From: Clostridiales bacterium
GTDB lineage: Bacteria; Bacillota; Clostridia; Saccharofermentanales; Saccharofermentanaceae
Direction of reading: 5' to 3'
Assembly (NCBI GenBank): GCA_017649645.1
Contig: JAGCGK010000143.1
Span: 1-64,000, forward strand
DNA: 64,000 nt
This document shows, one piece after another, positions 55,664 through 64,000 of the stretch (the stretch's first letter is position 1; each line of letters begins with the position of its first letter). The notes under the pieces were generated by a model, which saw only the letters and a list, made by a program, of their open reading frames with translations, was not told the origin of the DNA and ran no database searches. The position numbers and the translations under genes are program-made.

Positions 55664-56212
55664 ATGGCACCTGCAAAAGAGATATACATCGGCATAGATC
55701 CGGGTTATGCGATAACAGGTTACGGAGTGATCGAGAAGGTAGGAAATAAGTTGACCATGCTCGATTGCGGAGTTATCTCCACAAAACCGAATGTCGAGTT
55801 TTCGGAAAGACTTCTGGCGATCAATACTAGGATCGCGGTTCTTTTGGATTTTTATAAGCCAAACTATATGGCAGTAGAGGAATTGTTCCTGGGACACAAT
55901 AAGACAACGGCTATCGGTACTGCACAGGCCAGAGGAGTCGTTATCGTTGAAGCCGCGAGAGCAAATATCCCTGTCTATGAATTTACTCCGGGTCAGATAA
56001 AACTTGCAGTTACAGGTTACGGTAAAGCTGATAAGAATCAGGTTTCACAGATGGTAGTTAGACTTTTGGGTCTTAAGGAAATGCCTAAGCCTGATGATGC
56101 CTGTGACGGACTTGCGGTTGCTATATGCCTTGCAAATACCGGTGTCGGCTTTGCAGAACGTGCTGTTTCCGGATATCAATATGGCCGATATGGCAAAAGA
56201 GATTTTTTCTGA
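55664..56212 (+). CDS. ruvC: Holliday junction resolvase RuvC
   Basis: Cuts Holliday junctions after RuvAB migration. 182 residues: catalytic Asp12 in GIDPGYAITGYG, Glu72/73 in AVEELFLGHN, and the acidic pair in PDDACDGLAVAICLA (Asp145, Asp148). First gene of the ruvCAB set. Confidence 0.96.
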   Translation: MAPAKEIYIGIDPGYAITGYGVIEKVGNKLTMLDCGVISTKPNVEFSERLLAINTRIAVLLDFYKPNYMAVEELFLGHNKTTAIGTAQARGVVIVEAARANIPVYEFTPGQIKLAVTGYGKADKNQVSQMVVRLLGLKEMPKPDDACDGLAVAICLANTGVGFAERAVSGYQYGRYGKRDFF

Positions 56213-56226
56213 TGAGGTAATTATTT

Positions 56227-56832
56227 ATGTATGCGTATATAAAAGGAATTCTTACAAAAAGATATGATGAGACCATCGTGGTCGAGAATAACGGGATAGG
56301 ATATGAGATCATCTGTCCTTTTATCCTTTCTTCTGAATTCGGTCCTTGTGGCGAAGAAGTTACCGTTTACGTATATCAGAGCGTTAAGGAAGATGATATT
56401 TCCTTATTCGGATTTACTTCTCAGGAAGAAAAGGATATGTTCCTGCTTCTTATCACAGTCAGTTCCGTTGGTCCTAAGAGTGCAATGTCAGTATGTTCAC
56501 AGATCAAGCCTGATAAGCTCGCGATGGCAGTCATGAACAGTGATGTAAAGGCTTTGACTAATGTTAAGGGACTTGGTAAAAAGACAGCAGAAAGGATCAT
56601 CCTTGAACTTAGGGATAAGTTTAAGAAGATGGGTTCATCTTCTTCGAAGTCTGCTGTTACATCTGCAGAACTTTTCTCTTCGGATCCTTCACTTTTCGAA
56701 GATGCCGTTAATGCACTTATGGTTTTGGGTTATAAAGAAGAAGATTCCCGCCAGGCTGTTTCATCTTCCTACGAAGACGGGATCGAGCTTCAGGTACTTA
56801 TCAAGAATTCACTTAAGAAGATGGTCAGGTAA
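56227..56832 (+). CDS. ruvA: Holliday junction DNA helicase subunit RuvA
   Basis: Tetramer that binds four-way junctions and recruits RuvB. 201 residues: OB-fold N-terminus (MYAYIKGILTKR), the helix-hairpin-helix pair with VKGLGKKTAERIILELRDK, and domain III for RuvB contact (DAVNALMVLGYKEEDSRQAV). Confidence 0.96.
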   Translation: MYAYIKGILTKRYDETIVVENNGIGYEIICPFILSSEFGPCGEEVTVYVYQSVKEDDISLFGFTSQEEKDMFLLLITVSSVGPKSAMSVCSQIKPDKLAMAVMNSDVKALTNVKGLGKKTAERIILELRDKFKKMGSSSSKSAVTSAELFSSDPSLFEDAVNALMVLGYKEEDSRQAVSSSYEDGIELQVLIKNSLKKMVR

Positions 56833-56838
56833 TGATTT

Positions 56839-57897
56839 ATGGATTTCAATAATTTCGGTGATTTCGGCGAAGAAGATCGCATCATAGGACGACAGAAACA
56901 GTTTGATGACAGAGATGAGAAGAATCTCCGTCCGATAACTCTTGATGAATATAGCGGTCAGGAGAAGGTAAAAAACAACCTCAGGATCTTTATCTCCGCT
57001 GCCAAAAAGCGTGGAGAAGCTTTGGATCATGTTCTTCTTTACGGTCCTCCGGGACTTGGTAAGACTACTCTTGCAGGTATCATTGCTGCAGAGATGGGTG
57101 TAGGTCTTCATATTACAACAGGACCATCGATCGAGAAGGCAGGTGACCTGGCTGCGATCCTTACTAATCTTAATGAGAATGAAGTTCTCTTTATAGATGA
57201 GATCCATAGACTTAACAGAAGCGTTGAAGAGGTATTGTATCCGGCAATGGAAGATTATTGTCTCGATCTTATGATCGGTAAAGGCCCTTCCGCGAGATCA
57301 GTTCGTCTTGATCTTCCTAAGTTTACTCTTGTTGGAGCTACAACCAGAGCAGGAATGCTTTCTGCTCCGCTTCGTGACAGATTCGGAATGATCCACAGAC
57401 TTGAACTATATGAGACTAATGAACTCATGGATATTCTAAGAAGAGATGCTCAGCTTCTCGGTATCGAGATATCTGAAGACGGTCTTCGTAATATCGCGTC
57501 CAGATCCAGAGGTACGCCTCGTATAGCTATCAGACTTCTTAAGAGAATGCGTGACTACGCATCGTTCCTGGAAAAGGACGTCATTGATAAGGAAGTATCC
57601 GACTATGGTCTCAAAGCACTTGATATTGATGCCATCGGTCTTGATTCGATAGACAGAAGGATCCTTATGACTATCTGCGATGTTTTTGGCGGAGGTCCTG
57701 TAGGTCTTGATACATTGGCTGCCTGCACGGGTGAAGATCCTATCACTATCGAAGATGTATATGAGCCGTTCCTGCTTCAGAATGGTTTCATAGCTAAGAC
57801 TCCGCGCGGAAGAGTTCTTACGAAGCGTGCTTTCGAGCATTTGGGACAGCCTATCCCGCAGGGATTCCTTGAAAAGACTACTATAGCAGGTGAGTGA
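56839..57897 (+). CDS. ruvB: Holliday junction DNA helicase subunit RuvB
   Basis: AAA+ motor of branch migration. 352 residues: [16 protein letters not shown], Walker [15 protein letters not shown], Walker [16 protein letters not shown], sensor [18 protein letters not shown], and a C-terminal winged helix with TPRGRVLT. Begins 6 bp after ruvA. Confidence 0.97.
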   Translation: MDFNNFGDFGEEDRIIGRQKQFDDRDEKNLRPITLDEYSGQEKVKNNLRIFISAAKKRGEALDHVLLYGPPGLGKTTLAGIIAAEMGVGLHITTGPSIEKAGDLAAILTNLNENEVLFIDEIHRLNRSVEEVLYPAMEDYCLDLMIGKGPSARSVRLDLPKFTLVGATTRAGMLSAPLRDRFGMIHRLELYETNELMDILRRDAQLLGIEISEDGLRNIASRSRGTPRIAIRLLKRMRDYASFLEKDVIDKEVSDYGLKALDIDAIGLDSIDRRILMTICDVFGGGPVGLDTLAACTGEDPITIEDVYEPFLLQNGFIAKTPRGRVLTKRAFEHLGQPIPQGFLEKTTIAGE

Positions 57898-57898
57898 T

Positions 57899-58453
57899 AT
57901 GGAGCTTCTTTTGCACGCCTGTTGCGGTCCTTGTTCAATGTATCCGCAGAAGGTCCTTCAATCAGATAATATCTCTTACGATATGTTGTGGTTTAATCCC
58001 AATATCCATCCTGAGTATGAGTGGAACAGAAGACTTGTAAACCTTAGGCTTGCAGCTGATCATTATGGAGTAAAACTTCATGAGGAAGGCGTTTGCATGG
58101 AGGATTACTGGAAGTCCAAAACATACCTTGAAGAGTTTTCATCCCGTTGTCTTATGTGCTATGACATGCGTATGGATATGACAGCGAAGTACGCCAAGGA
58201 GAACGGATACAGCGCTTTTTCCACAACACTTCTTGTAAGTCCTTATCAGCAGCATGAAGCTATTATCGAATCATGCAGGAAGAAGGCAGAGAAGTACGGC
58301 ATCGAGTTCTATTATTATGATTTCCGCGAAGGATTCAGAGAAGGGCAGAACATGGCTCGAGATATCGGTCTATATAGACAGAAATATTGCGGTTGCATAT
58401 TTTCTTTGGATGAATCCGACTTTAAGGAGAAGATCCTTAAGAGCATGACTTAG
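57899..58453 (+). CDS. queH: Epoxyqueuosine reductase QueH
   Basis: Reduces epoxyqueuosine to queuosine in tRNA, the last step of the pathway; the non-cobalamin alternative to QueG. 184 residues: paired-Cys N-terminus LLHACCGPCSMYPQ, WFNPNIHPEYEW, CLMCYDMRMD, FSTTLLVSPYQQHEAI and KYCGCIFSL (Fe-S and diiron ligands). ATG 57899 follows AGGTGAG two bases after the ruvB stop; an in-frame GTG at 57890 is less likely. Confidence 0.93.
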   Translation: MELLLHACCGPCSMYPQKVLQSDNISYDMLWFNPNIHPEYEWNRRLVNLRLAADHYGVKLHEEGVCMEDYWKSKTYLEEFSSRCLMCYDMRMDMTAKYAKENGYSAFSTTLLVSPYQQHEAIIESCRKKAEKYGIEFYYYDFREGFREGQNMARDIGLYRQKYCGCIFSLDESDFKEKILKSMT

Positions 58454-60344
58454 GCTCTACCGCATCTACAACTATCGAATAGTATTGCTCGTAAATAACC
58501 ATTCCCGGCTTTGATTTAGGGATCTTCTTAACGTGTGATACAGGACAGTAGTCGATCTCTACTTTGATGTTTCCTGTTCCTTGTCCCTGGTGTTCCTCGA
58601 TAACAGTGGATCTTGAATAGAAAGCAGCAGCCTGAGCTGCTTCTATGACTGCGGCATCAGAAGGGAACTCCTCTCCCGGATGGGATTTAAGTATTACGTG
58701 TGTTCCCGGCATATCCTTGATATGGAACCACCAGTCATCTTTTTCAGCTACACCGAATGTCAGACGGTCATTTTGAATGTTGTTTCTTCCGCAGAAACAC
58801 TCATATCCGTCTGAAGTAAAGAATCTTCTGTAAGATGACGGTCTTTCGGTCTTAGTCTTGTTCTTGGATGGTCCCTTTTTGGCTGCTGCGATCTTTGCAG
58901 CATTACGGAGCGCACGGGAAGAAGCCTTACCGGACTTTGATCTGCCGACAGTCTTATTAGGGTCACCGTTATTTACGATAACCTTTTTAGCTGAAGATTC
59001 CTTAACGATCTCGCTTCTTACTTCGTCTTCGCAGGCTTCGATATCCTCGCGGGTAGTTGCCGCATTTATGGCAGTTTTGAGCGATCTTAAGTAATCGATC
59101 GCCAGTTTGTCGTCCTTGATATATTCCTTGGAAAGTTCTGCCTTTCTCTTTGCTTTTCGAAAACGCTTGAAATACTCCTGAGCATTATCTGATGCATTCA
59201 AGGCAGGGTTCAAAGCGATGTTTATGTCACGTTCCAGTTCATCGTAGATATTCTTACAGATGATATGGTCATCTTTGTCCTTGATCATATAGGCATAGCA
59301 GAGGATGATATCGCCTTTTTGCTTATATTCCTCAGCCATCTGGCCTTCATCGTAATCTTCTTTGTGGATCTCGTATTTCTTGGTAGCATGAACGAGAGCA
59401 TTATTCACGATTGAAAGAAGGGAACTTCTTTTGTTCTCGAAGTCGATATTGGATAACTTTGAAACATAGTATTCGTCGATGACTTCAGAGATCGATGAAC
59501 GGACCTTAACATCTTCGTAGCCCTTAAGTTCGCAGAAACTGTAGTCCTGAGCTTCATTTTTTCCTGCGAAAGCTACGGATGGTCTGTAGGTCTTATCTGC
59601 AACGGAAGAACAGAATCTTGTAAGTTCCTTTTTTAGTGAACTGATCTCGTCTTCTGACAGATTTTTGGCAGGTACTTTGTCGTCAAGACCTGAAGCATCG
59701 ATGATCTGATTGACCAGAAGAGGGGAAAGGCCCTTGATGGAATTAAGAAGAGCCTTGTTGATAGGCCTTCCGAGTTCGCTTTCCATTATAGGCAGCTTGT
59801 CGTCCTTTAAGATCTCGAGTGTTTTCTCTATATTGAACTTGTCCTGTGAAGGCGGATATTCATAGGTCCTTGCAGGCATGACTTCACGGACTCGGCTGAT
59901 GCTGAAGTCTACGTGGATGGCACTGTCGATGATCCTGTTCTGGGAATTTACAAGTATAAGATTACTGTATCTGCCCATAAGCTCGATGATAAGACGCATG
60001 CTCTTGGTGTCATGAAGTTCATCGATCGTAAGGAACGAGATCTCGATTATACGCTCGTAATCAGGGCAGGTGATGTCGGATATCTTCGCGCCCTGCATGT
60101 GTTTTCGAAGAAGCATACAAAAAGACGGCGGCATCATAGGATTTTCCCTGTTGGTGTCGGTAAAATGAACCCTTTGGGATGTAGGATCGTATGATATCAG
60201 GAGTTTTTTGTTGCCGGACGAGGTCCTTATGTGGAAAAAAAGCGTATATTTATCAGGCTGGAAGATCTTGTCTATCCTTGTACCCTGAAGATCGTTATTA
60301 AGTTCGTCGGCCAGAAGCTTACAGGTAATTCCGTCAAGGGGCAT
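58437..60344 (-). CDS. rqcH: RqcH (NFACT family) ribosome quality-control factor
   Basis: Binds stalled 50S subunits and drives tRNA-Ala recruitment for alanine tailing. 635 residues: NFACT-N (MPLDGITCKLLADEL start), two helix-hairpin-helix units, long coiled coils in the middle (about 290-430), and the NFACT-R domain with YECFCGRNNIQNDRLTF and WWFHIKDMPGTHVILKS. The Asp-Arg pair at 97-98 known from the Bacillus/Staphylococcus protein reads Glu-Arg here (CPDYERIIEI). It overlaps the end of queH by 17 bp in convergent orientation. Confidence 0.93.
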   Translation of the reverse strand: MPLDGITCKLLADELNNDLQGTRIDKIFQPDKYTLFFHIRTSSGNKKLLISYDPTSQRVHFTDTNRENPMMPPSFCMLLRKHMQGAKISDITCPDYERIIEISFLTIDELHDTKSMRLIIELMGRYSNLILVNSQNRIIDSAIHVDFSISRVREVMPARTYEYPPSQDKFNIEKTLEILKDDKLPIMESELGRPINKALLNSIKGLSPLLVNQIIDASGLDDKVPAKNLSEDEISSLKKELTRFCSSVADKTYRPSVAFAGKNEAQDYSFCELKGYEDVKVRSSISEVIDEYYVSKLSNIDFENKRSSLLSIVNNALVHATKKYEIHKEDYDEGQMAEEYKQKGDIILCYAYMIKDKDDHIICKNIYDELERDINIALNPALNASDNAQEYFKRFRKAKRKAELSKEYIKDDKLAIDYLRSLKTAINAATTREDIEACEDEVRSEIVKESSAKKVIVNNGDPNKTVGRSKSGKASSRALRNAAKIAAAKKGPSKNKTKTERPSSYRRFFTSDGYECFCGRNNIQNDRLTFGVAEKDDWWFHIKDMPGTHVILKSHPGEEFPSDAAVIEAAQAAAFYSRSTVIEEHQGQGTGNIKVEIDYCPVSHVKKIPKSKPGMVIYEQYYSIVVDAVEPKSCS

Positions 60345-60690
60345 ATTCTTCGTTATCCTTGTTTACCTTAGTATCCGGCTTGTTAGAGGTCAGAGCAAGC
60401 TTGAGCACGAGGATCACGGCTGTGATCAGTATCTCTATTCCGAGTATCTTAAAGAATCTGTCGTACTTATTCCATGAGATAAGAAGATCCAAGCCGATAA
60501 CTACAAGTACGATGAGTACGGCAACAACAGGTTTAAAGAATCTGCTTTTCGAAAAAGCGTGGAAATAGTCTACAGCCGTGCTCTTAGGCTCGACCTGCTT
60601 AGGAGCCTGCTTTGGAGCTGCAGTCTTTGTCTTGGCGGTTGTTTTTGCCGCCGGCTTTTTCTTAGTTGTAGTCTTTTTCTGCTGTGCCAT
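60334..60690 (-). CDS. Small membrane protein with a Lys/Ala-rich tail
   Basis: 118 residues. The first 37 are almost only Lys, Ala, Thr, Gln and Pro, a disordered basic tail. Two membrane segments follow (about 52-70 and 80-100), then a short acidic end. It overlaps the rqcH start by 11 bp, so the two are translated together. No family recognised. A basic tail beside a ribosome factor suggests RNA or ribosome contact at the membrane, but this is inference. Confidence 0.65.
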   Translation of the reverse strand: MAQQKKTTTKKKPAAKTTAKTKTAAPKQAPKQVEPKSTAVDYFHAFSKSRFFKPVVAVLIVLVVIGLDLLISWNKYDRFFKILGIEILITAVILVLKLALTSNKPDTKVNKDNEEYAP

Positions 60691-60782
60691 GCTTACCTCT
60701 TAAATAATACTTTTAATATAATATCATTAGATAAAATTATTTAAATAGTTCGTTTGGATTATGTCCTTATTAAAGTGCATAG

Positions 60783-60810
60783 AAAAGAGCGGCACAGTTT
60801 TATGCCGCTC
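60783..60810 (-). terminator. Terminator after the first PRPP synthetase
   Basis: Reverse strand: GAGCGGCA pairs with TGCCGCTC around an 8-nt loop, then TTTT. Confidence 0.85.
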
Positions 60811-60834
60811 CTTGTATATTCAATAAATATGATA

Positions 60835-62058
60835 TCAGTTGTTGATGCCTTCGATCTTTTCGCCCTTTTCGCGAAGGAGCTTCTTGATCTTCTCTGTCGG
60901 ATTGATGAGATTTGACAGGGAAGAGTCGTGGTTGATGGCATCTATAAGCAATGCGACGAATTTACTCATATTAACATCAGCGAACCAAGGTGCTTCGAGA
61001 AGTTCAGGTCTTCTGTAAACGAGGTTTGTAGCAAAGACCTTATTGATGATTCCTTCCTCATAAGCCTTGGAGAAGTGATCGATACCCTCTGTAAAGAGAC
61101 CGAAAGTAACTGCACAGTAAACGTTTCTGGCACCTCTGTCCTTCATCTCTCTTGCGATATCGAGCATTGAATCACCGGAAGATATCATATCGTCAACGAT
61201 AAGGATATCCATATCCTGAACTGAATCACCAAGGAACTCGTGAGCGATGATAGGGTTTCTGCCGTTTACGACCTTTGTATAATCACGTCTCTTGTAGAAT
61301 GTTCCGAGAGGAACACCAAGGATGGATGCGAAGTACATAGCTCTGGAGATACCGCCTTCATCAGGGGAGATGATCATGAACTTACCGTTGGAGAAACTCA
61401 AGTCAGGGATCTGACGGTACATCTCTTTGATGATCTGGTATGTAGCAGGCAGGCTCTCAAAACCTGAAAGCGGGATAGCATTGGAAACACGTTCGTCGTG
61501 TGCATCGAATGTGATGATGTTTGCTACACCGAGGTTATAGAGCTCTTCGAGGGCGAAAGCGCAGTCGAGGGACTCACGGGAATTTCTCTTGTGCTGTCTG
61601 GACTCATAAAGGAAAGGCATGATGACGTTGATACGACGAGCCTTACCTGAGCAGGCGAGGATAACACGCTTTAGATCCTGATAGTGATCGTCAGGGCTCA
61701 TTCTGTTGTCCTGACCGAACATCTTATATGTGCAGGAGTAGTTCATTACGTCACTTACGATAAAAAGATCGTGACCACGAACTGAGTTCATAACTACGGC
61801 TTTACCTTCACCGGAAGAGAATCTGGCATTATCAACCTGGATCCTGTAGTCATTTCTGAAGAAACCCGGATACTTGGAAACGATAGCCTCCTGCTGATAC
61901 TCCGAACGTCTCTTGTTAAGGTAGTAATTGACTTTTTCAGTGAAATCCACACTTCCTTTGAGCGGTATAAGACCGATCGGACCAACAGGAGCCATCGGAT
62001 TGTCTCCGTACTGGTTATAGCGGGAATAGGATTTCTCATCGTTTGGAACTGAGATCAT
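60835..62058 (-). CDS. Ribose-phosphate pyrophosphokinase, long paralogue 1
   Basis: Makes PRPP from ribose 5-phosphate and ATP, the shared input of purine, pyrimidine, NAD, His and Trp pathways. 407 residues, against about 315 for typical PrsA; extra sequence lies at the N-terminus and in loops. Seen: FSSGEGKAVVMNSVRGHD (counterpart of FxDGE...VRGxD), the PRPP loop LIVDDMISSGDSML, FDAHDERVSN and KRRDYTKVVNG (flexible loop). AAAGGTG precedes the start on the reverse strand. A paralogue lies 70 bp upstream. Confidence 0.88.
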   Translation of the reverse strand: MISVPNDEKSYSRYNQYGDNPMAPVGPIGLIPLKGSVDFTEKVNYYLNKRRSEYQQEAIVSKYPGFFRNDYRIQVDNARFSSGEGKAVVMNSVRGHDLFIVSDVMNYSCTYKMFGQDNRMSPDDHYQDLKRVILACSGKARRINVIMPFLYESRQHKRNSRESLDCAFALEELYNLGVANIITFDAHDERVSNAIPLSGFESLPATYQIIKEMYRQIPDLSFSNGKFMIISPDEGGISRAMYFASILGVPLGTFYKRRDYTKVVNGRNPIIAHEFLGDSVQDMDILIVDDMISSGDSMLDIAREMKDRGARNVYCAVTFGLFTEGIDHFSKAYEEGIINKVFATNLVYRRPELLEAPWFADVNMSKFVALLIDAINHDSSLSNLINPTEKIKKLLREKGEKIEGINN

Positions 62059-62128
62059 ACTTCACCTTTGCCTTTCATAAATAATGTCGCATTTTTATAT
62101 CTTTAACCCTTCGAAAAGGGGATAAAGC

Positions 62129-63364
62129 TTAGTAGATAACGTCCTCGATAAACTCATCAAAGCGGATCTGATCCAGGAATTCTCTGATCCTTGAAGTGGA
62201 GTTGATAAGCTTACTTACAGACTCGTCGACGTTTAAAGCATCAATGATCCTTGCAACGTACGGCGTCATGTTTACATCTACATACCAAGGTTTATCAAGA
62301 AGTTCCTGTGGTCTGTAGATAAGGTTAGTGCAGACAACTGCTTTGATAAGACCATCTTCATAAGCCTTGTCAAACTCATCAAATCCGTTGGTGAACATAC
62401 CGAACGGAGCGATGTAGTAAATGTCGCGGGCACCTTTCTCTTTTAAGATAGATGCGGTTGTCAGCATTGTGTTACCGGTCTTGATCATATCGTCGATAAG
62501 AAGGACGTCCTTACCAGATACGTCAGTTCCGATAAACTTATATTCCTTAACAGGCGGCTGCTCATACTGGAAATTCACGTAATCACGGTCTCTGTAAAAC
62601 ACGCCCAGAGGGATATTGAGCATAGATGCATAAAACTCGGCTCTTCCGATACCTGTCTCATCAGGGCTTACGACCATGCTGCTTTCAGGCTTAAGTTTGA
62701 TCGAACCGAATTTTGAGATGATAGTCGAAATGATCTTATATGCCGACTTCGGCTTCTCGATACCAAGAAGAGGAGTAGCATTATCGATCCTTGTATCATG
62801 CGGATCGAAGACTACAACATTGGATACACCAAGTGAATAGAGCTGCCTTAAAGCTGCAGCACAATCCAATGATTCATCAAGATTAGATGTTCTGTGCATC
62901 TGGATACCTTCATACATGAAAGGCATGATAACGTTGATCCTTCGAGCTTTACCTGCGCAAGTAGAGATGATCCTCAAAAGATCTCTATAATGATCGTCAG
63001 GTGATAACCTGTGATCATTACCGGAAAGCGGTGTTTTCTGATTATATGAGAGAACATCAGTAATGATGTAGATATCGTGTCCTCTCGTGCTTTCTGCAAG
63101 CTGGAATTTACCTTCGCCTGTGGAGAAACGTACGAGCTCAGCATCAAAGATATAGTTGGTCCTTAAGTAACCCGGATTTGTAACGAATGGATTGGAGTTG
63201 TTGTTATATCTTGCCAGACGCTTCTCGTAAAGCACATTGTTGACCATGTTTACGAATTCTTCGTTGGCAGTATGCGAAATAATGCCGATTGGACCGAACG
63301 GCTCTAGACGAAGCTCATTGTATGTAGAGTCTGAAGTCTCGTTACTAAGCACTTTATCTCGCAC
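62129..63364 (-). CDS. Ribose-phosphate pyrophosphokinase, long paralogue 2
   Basis: 411 residues, clearly related over its length to the next gene downstream. FSTGEGKFQLAESTRGHD, VVFDPHDTRIDNATPL, VSPDETGIGRAEFYAS and the PRPP loop LLIDDMIKTGNTML are kept; the flexible loop reads FYRDRDYVNF, with Arg-Asp where paralogue 1 has Lys-Arg-Arg. GTG 63364 is the first start, but AAGGAG overlaps it; GTG 63352, 11 bp from that site, may be the true start. It has its own promoter and lies 44 bp after engB. Confidence 0.85.
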   Translation of the reverse strand: MRDKVLSNETSDSTYNELRLEPFGPIGIISHTANEEFVNMVNNVLYEKRLARYNNNSNPFVTNPGYLRTNYIFDAELVRFSTGEGKFQLAESTRGHDIYIITDVLSYNQKTPLSGNDHRLSPDDHYRDLLRIISTCAGKARRINVIMPFMYEGIQMHRTSNLDESLDCAAALRQLYSLGVSNVVVFDPHDTRIDNATPLLGIEKPKSAYKIISTIISKFGSIKLKPESSMVVSPDETGIGRAEFYASMLNIPLGVFYRDRDYVNFQYEQPPVKEYKFIGTDVSGKDVLLIDDMIKTGNTMLTTASILKEKGARDIYYIAPFGMFTNGFDEFDKAYEDGLIKAVVCTNLIYRPQELLDKPWYVDVNMTPYVARIIDALNVDESVSKLINSTSRIREFLDQIRFDEFIEDVIY

Positions 63365-63384
63365 TCCTTAAAATCTCTATTTTT

Positions 63385-63412
63385 AATATAACAAACATCG
63401 GTCGTAAATCAA
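63385..63412 (-). promoter_or_regulatory. Promoter for the PRPP synthetase pair
   Basis: Reverse strand: TTGATT (63412-63407), 16 bp, TATATT (63390-63385) with an extended -10 TGT. It overlaps the engB stop. Confidence 0.5.
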
Positions 63413-64000
63413 CCGAAAAGATGTTCTTCAATTGCATTTCTCAGATCATCAAGACCTGTCTTTTTCTCGGATGAAACAGCAAAGACAACTGCATCATCGC
63501 TGAAATTCAATTCCTTGGACAATTCGTTCAGTCTTTTCATCAACTGCTGTCTGCTGAACTTGTCGCATTTAGTGAAGACTACGAAGTAATTGAGACCGGA
63601 ATTATTAAGAAATTCAAGCATTCCGACATCTTCAGCAGAAGGGTTGTGTCTGATGTCCATAAGATGGAGGACAAGATCGATCTTTCTTCCGCAAGTAAAG
63701 TAATCTTCAGCAAGTTTGGAAAACTTTTCCTTTTTCTCTTTGGACGTCTTTGCATAACCGTATCCCGGAAGATCGGCGATATAGAGCTTACGATCTACGT
63801 TAAAGTAGACGACTGCCTGTGTCTTACCCGGAGTCTGTGATACTCTGGCAAGTTTTCTGTTGTCCGAGAGAGCATTAACGAGGGAAGATTTGCCGACATT
63901 TGATTTGCCTGAGAATACTATCTCGGGCATATCTTGAGGTGGACATGCTTTGATGTCTGAAGCTATTCCATAGAAAACAGTGTTTCTGAAATTAACGGCC
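63409..64000 (-). CDS. engB: Ribosome biogenesis GTPase EngB/YsxC, 5' end outside the window
   Basis: GTPase needed for 50S assembly. Seen: P-loop FSGKSNVGKSSLVNAL, switch TPGKTQAVVYFNV, G3 DLPGYGYAK, G4 TKCD. The Met at 63930 is not the start: the frame stays open to the window edge, and the 23 upstream codons end in CPPQDMPEIVFSG, like the family's normal N-terminus. The gene therefore continues past base 64000. Confidence 0.95.
   Translation of the reverse strand, partial: AVNFRNTVFYGIASDIKACPPQDMPEIVFSGKSNVGKSSLVNALSDNRKLARVSQTPGKTQAVVYFNVDRKLYIADLPGYGYAKTSKEKKEKFSKLAEDYFTCGRKIDLVLHLMDIRHNPSAEDVGMLEFLNNSGLNYFVVFTKCDKFSRQQLMKRLNELSKELNFSDDAVVFAVSSEKKTGLDDLRNAIEEHLFG

Noticed and set aside
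62105..62122. CCCTT/AAGGG inverted repeat between the two PRPP synthetase genes as a terminator
   Set aside because: Short stem with a 4-nt loop and no T-run on the reverse strand; at most a weak structure.
63409..63930. EngB starting at the Met at 63930
   Set aside because: The frame continues to the window edge with family-like N-terminal sequence, so the gene is cut, not short.

Overview
The window looks like chromosomal core DNA of an anaerobic Clostridia-type Firmicute (Bacillota). Support for this comes from a T-box in front of thrS, a YqeK-type HD domain fused to NadD, the order dnaG-trmK-nif3, a large two-domain 2-hydroxyacyl-CoA dehydratase activase, QueH instead of QueG, TrmFO, RqcH, RsfS, and strong Shine-Dalgarno sites (GGAGG/AAGGAG). 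The DNA is moderately A+T-rich. I cannot place it to family. I see no phage, transposase, CRISPR or plasmid genes; this is a dense, mostly housekeeping region with a few accessory inserts.

Layout. 1-7 kb: purine genes purF (cut by the left edge), purN, a PurO-type IMP cyclohydrolase and a stand-alone AICAR transformylase, then a membrane-anchored C39-like peptidase and a lipoprotein, then purD. 7-13.4 kb: nadD-yqeK fusion, a large membrane protein, rsfS, comEA, and a T-box-controlled thrS lacking the TGS domain. 13.5-21 kb: a MATE exporter, a membrane protein with Gln-rich tandem repeats, a secreted DUF4214/CHAP protein, tRNA-Pro, a SulP transporter, dihydrofolate reductase, and a small 86-residue protein with its own strong promoter. 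21-31 kb: an unknown protein overlapping the 1468-residue activase, polA, coaE, two small membrane proteins, ychF (reverse). 32-43 kb: comM-dprA-topA-trmFO, a DUF624-like membrane protein, a PP2C phosphatase and a degenerate PP2C-like protein, converging on queA-tgt. 43-53 kb: a solute-binding-like lipoprotein, dapA-dapB-yajC, dnaG-trmK-nif3, RNase P RNA, purM, tRNA-Lys. 53-64 kb: a Gfo/Idh oxidoreductase, pyrimidine-nucleoside phosphorylase, ruvCAB-queH, rqcH with a small membrane protein, two tandem PRPP synthetase paralogues, and engB (cut by the right edge).

How the genes work together. Nucleotide supply dominates: two PRPP synthetases feed purF, purN, purD, purM and the split IMP-forming pair; pyrimidine phosphorylase and DHFR add salvage and folate. 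A second theme is DNA processing (comEA, comM, dprA, topA, polA, dnaG, ruvCAB). A third is tRNA modification and translation quality (trmFO, tgt, queA, queH, trmK, thrS, rsfS, rqcH, ychF, rnpB).

The strongest unexplained signal is regulatory. The start regions of comEA (10612-10667) and of comM-dprA (31994-32049), over 21 kb apart, share a 31-bp T-rich box matching at 29 of 31 positions. In both, exactly 16 bp separates the box from an extended -10 element, and the start codon follows 21-22 bp later. This suggests a common competence/DNA-uptake regulator site. Other points worth a second look are the degenerate phosphatase beside its active paralogue, the Bacteroidota-like PurM, the missing rpoD between dnaG and trmK, rnpB running into purM without a terminator, and the unknown protein coupled to the giant activase.
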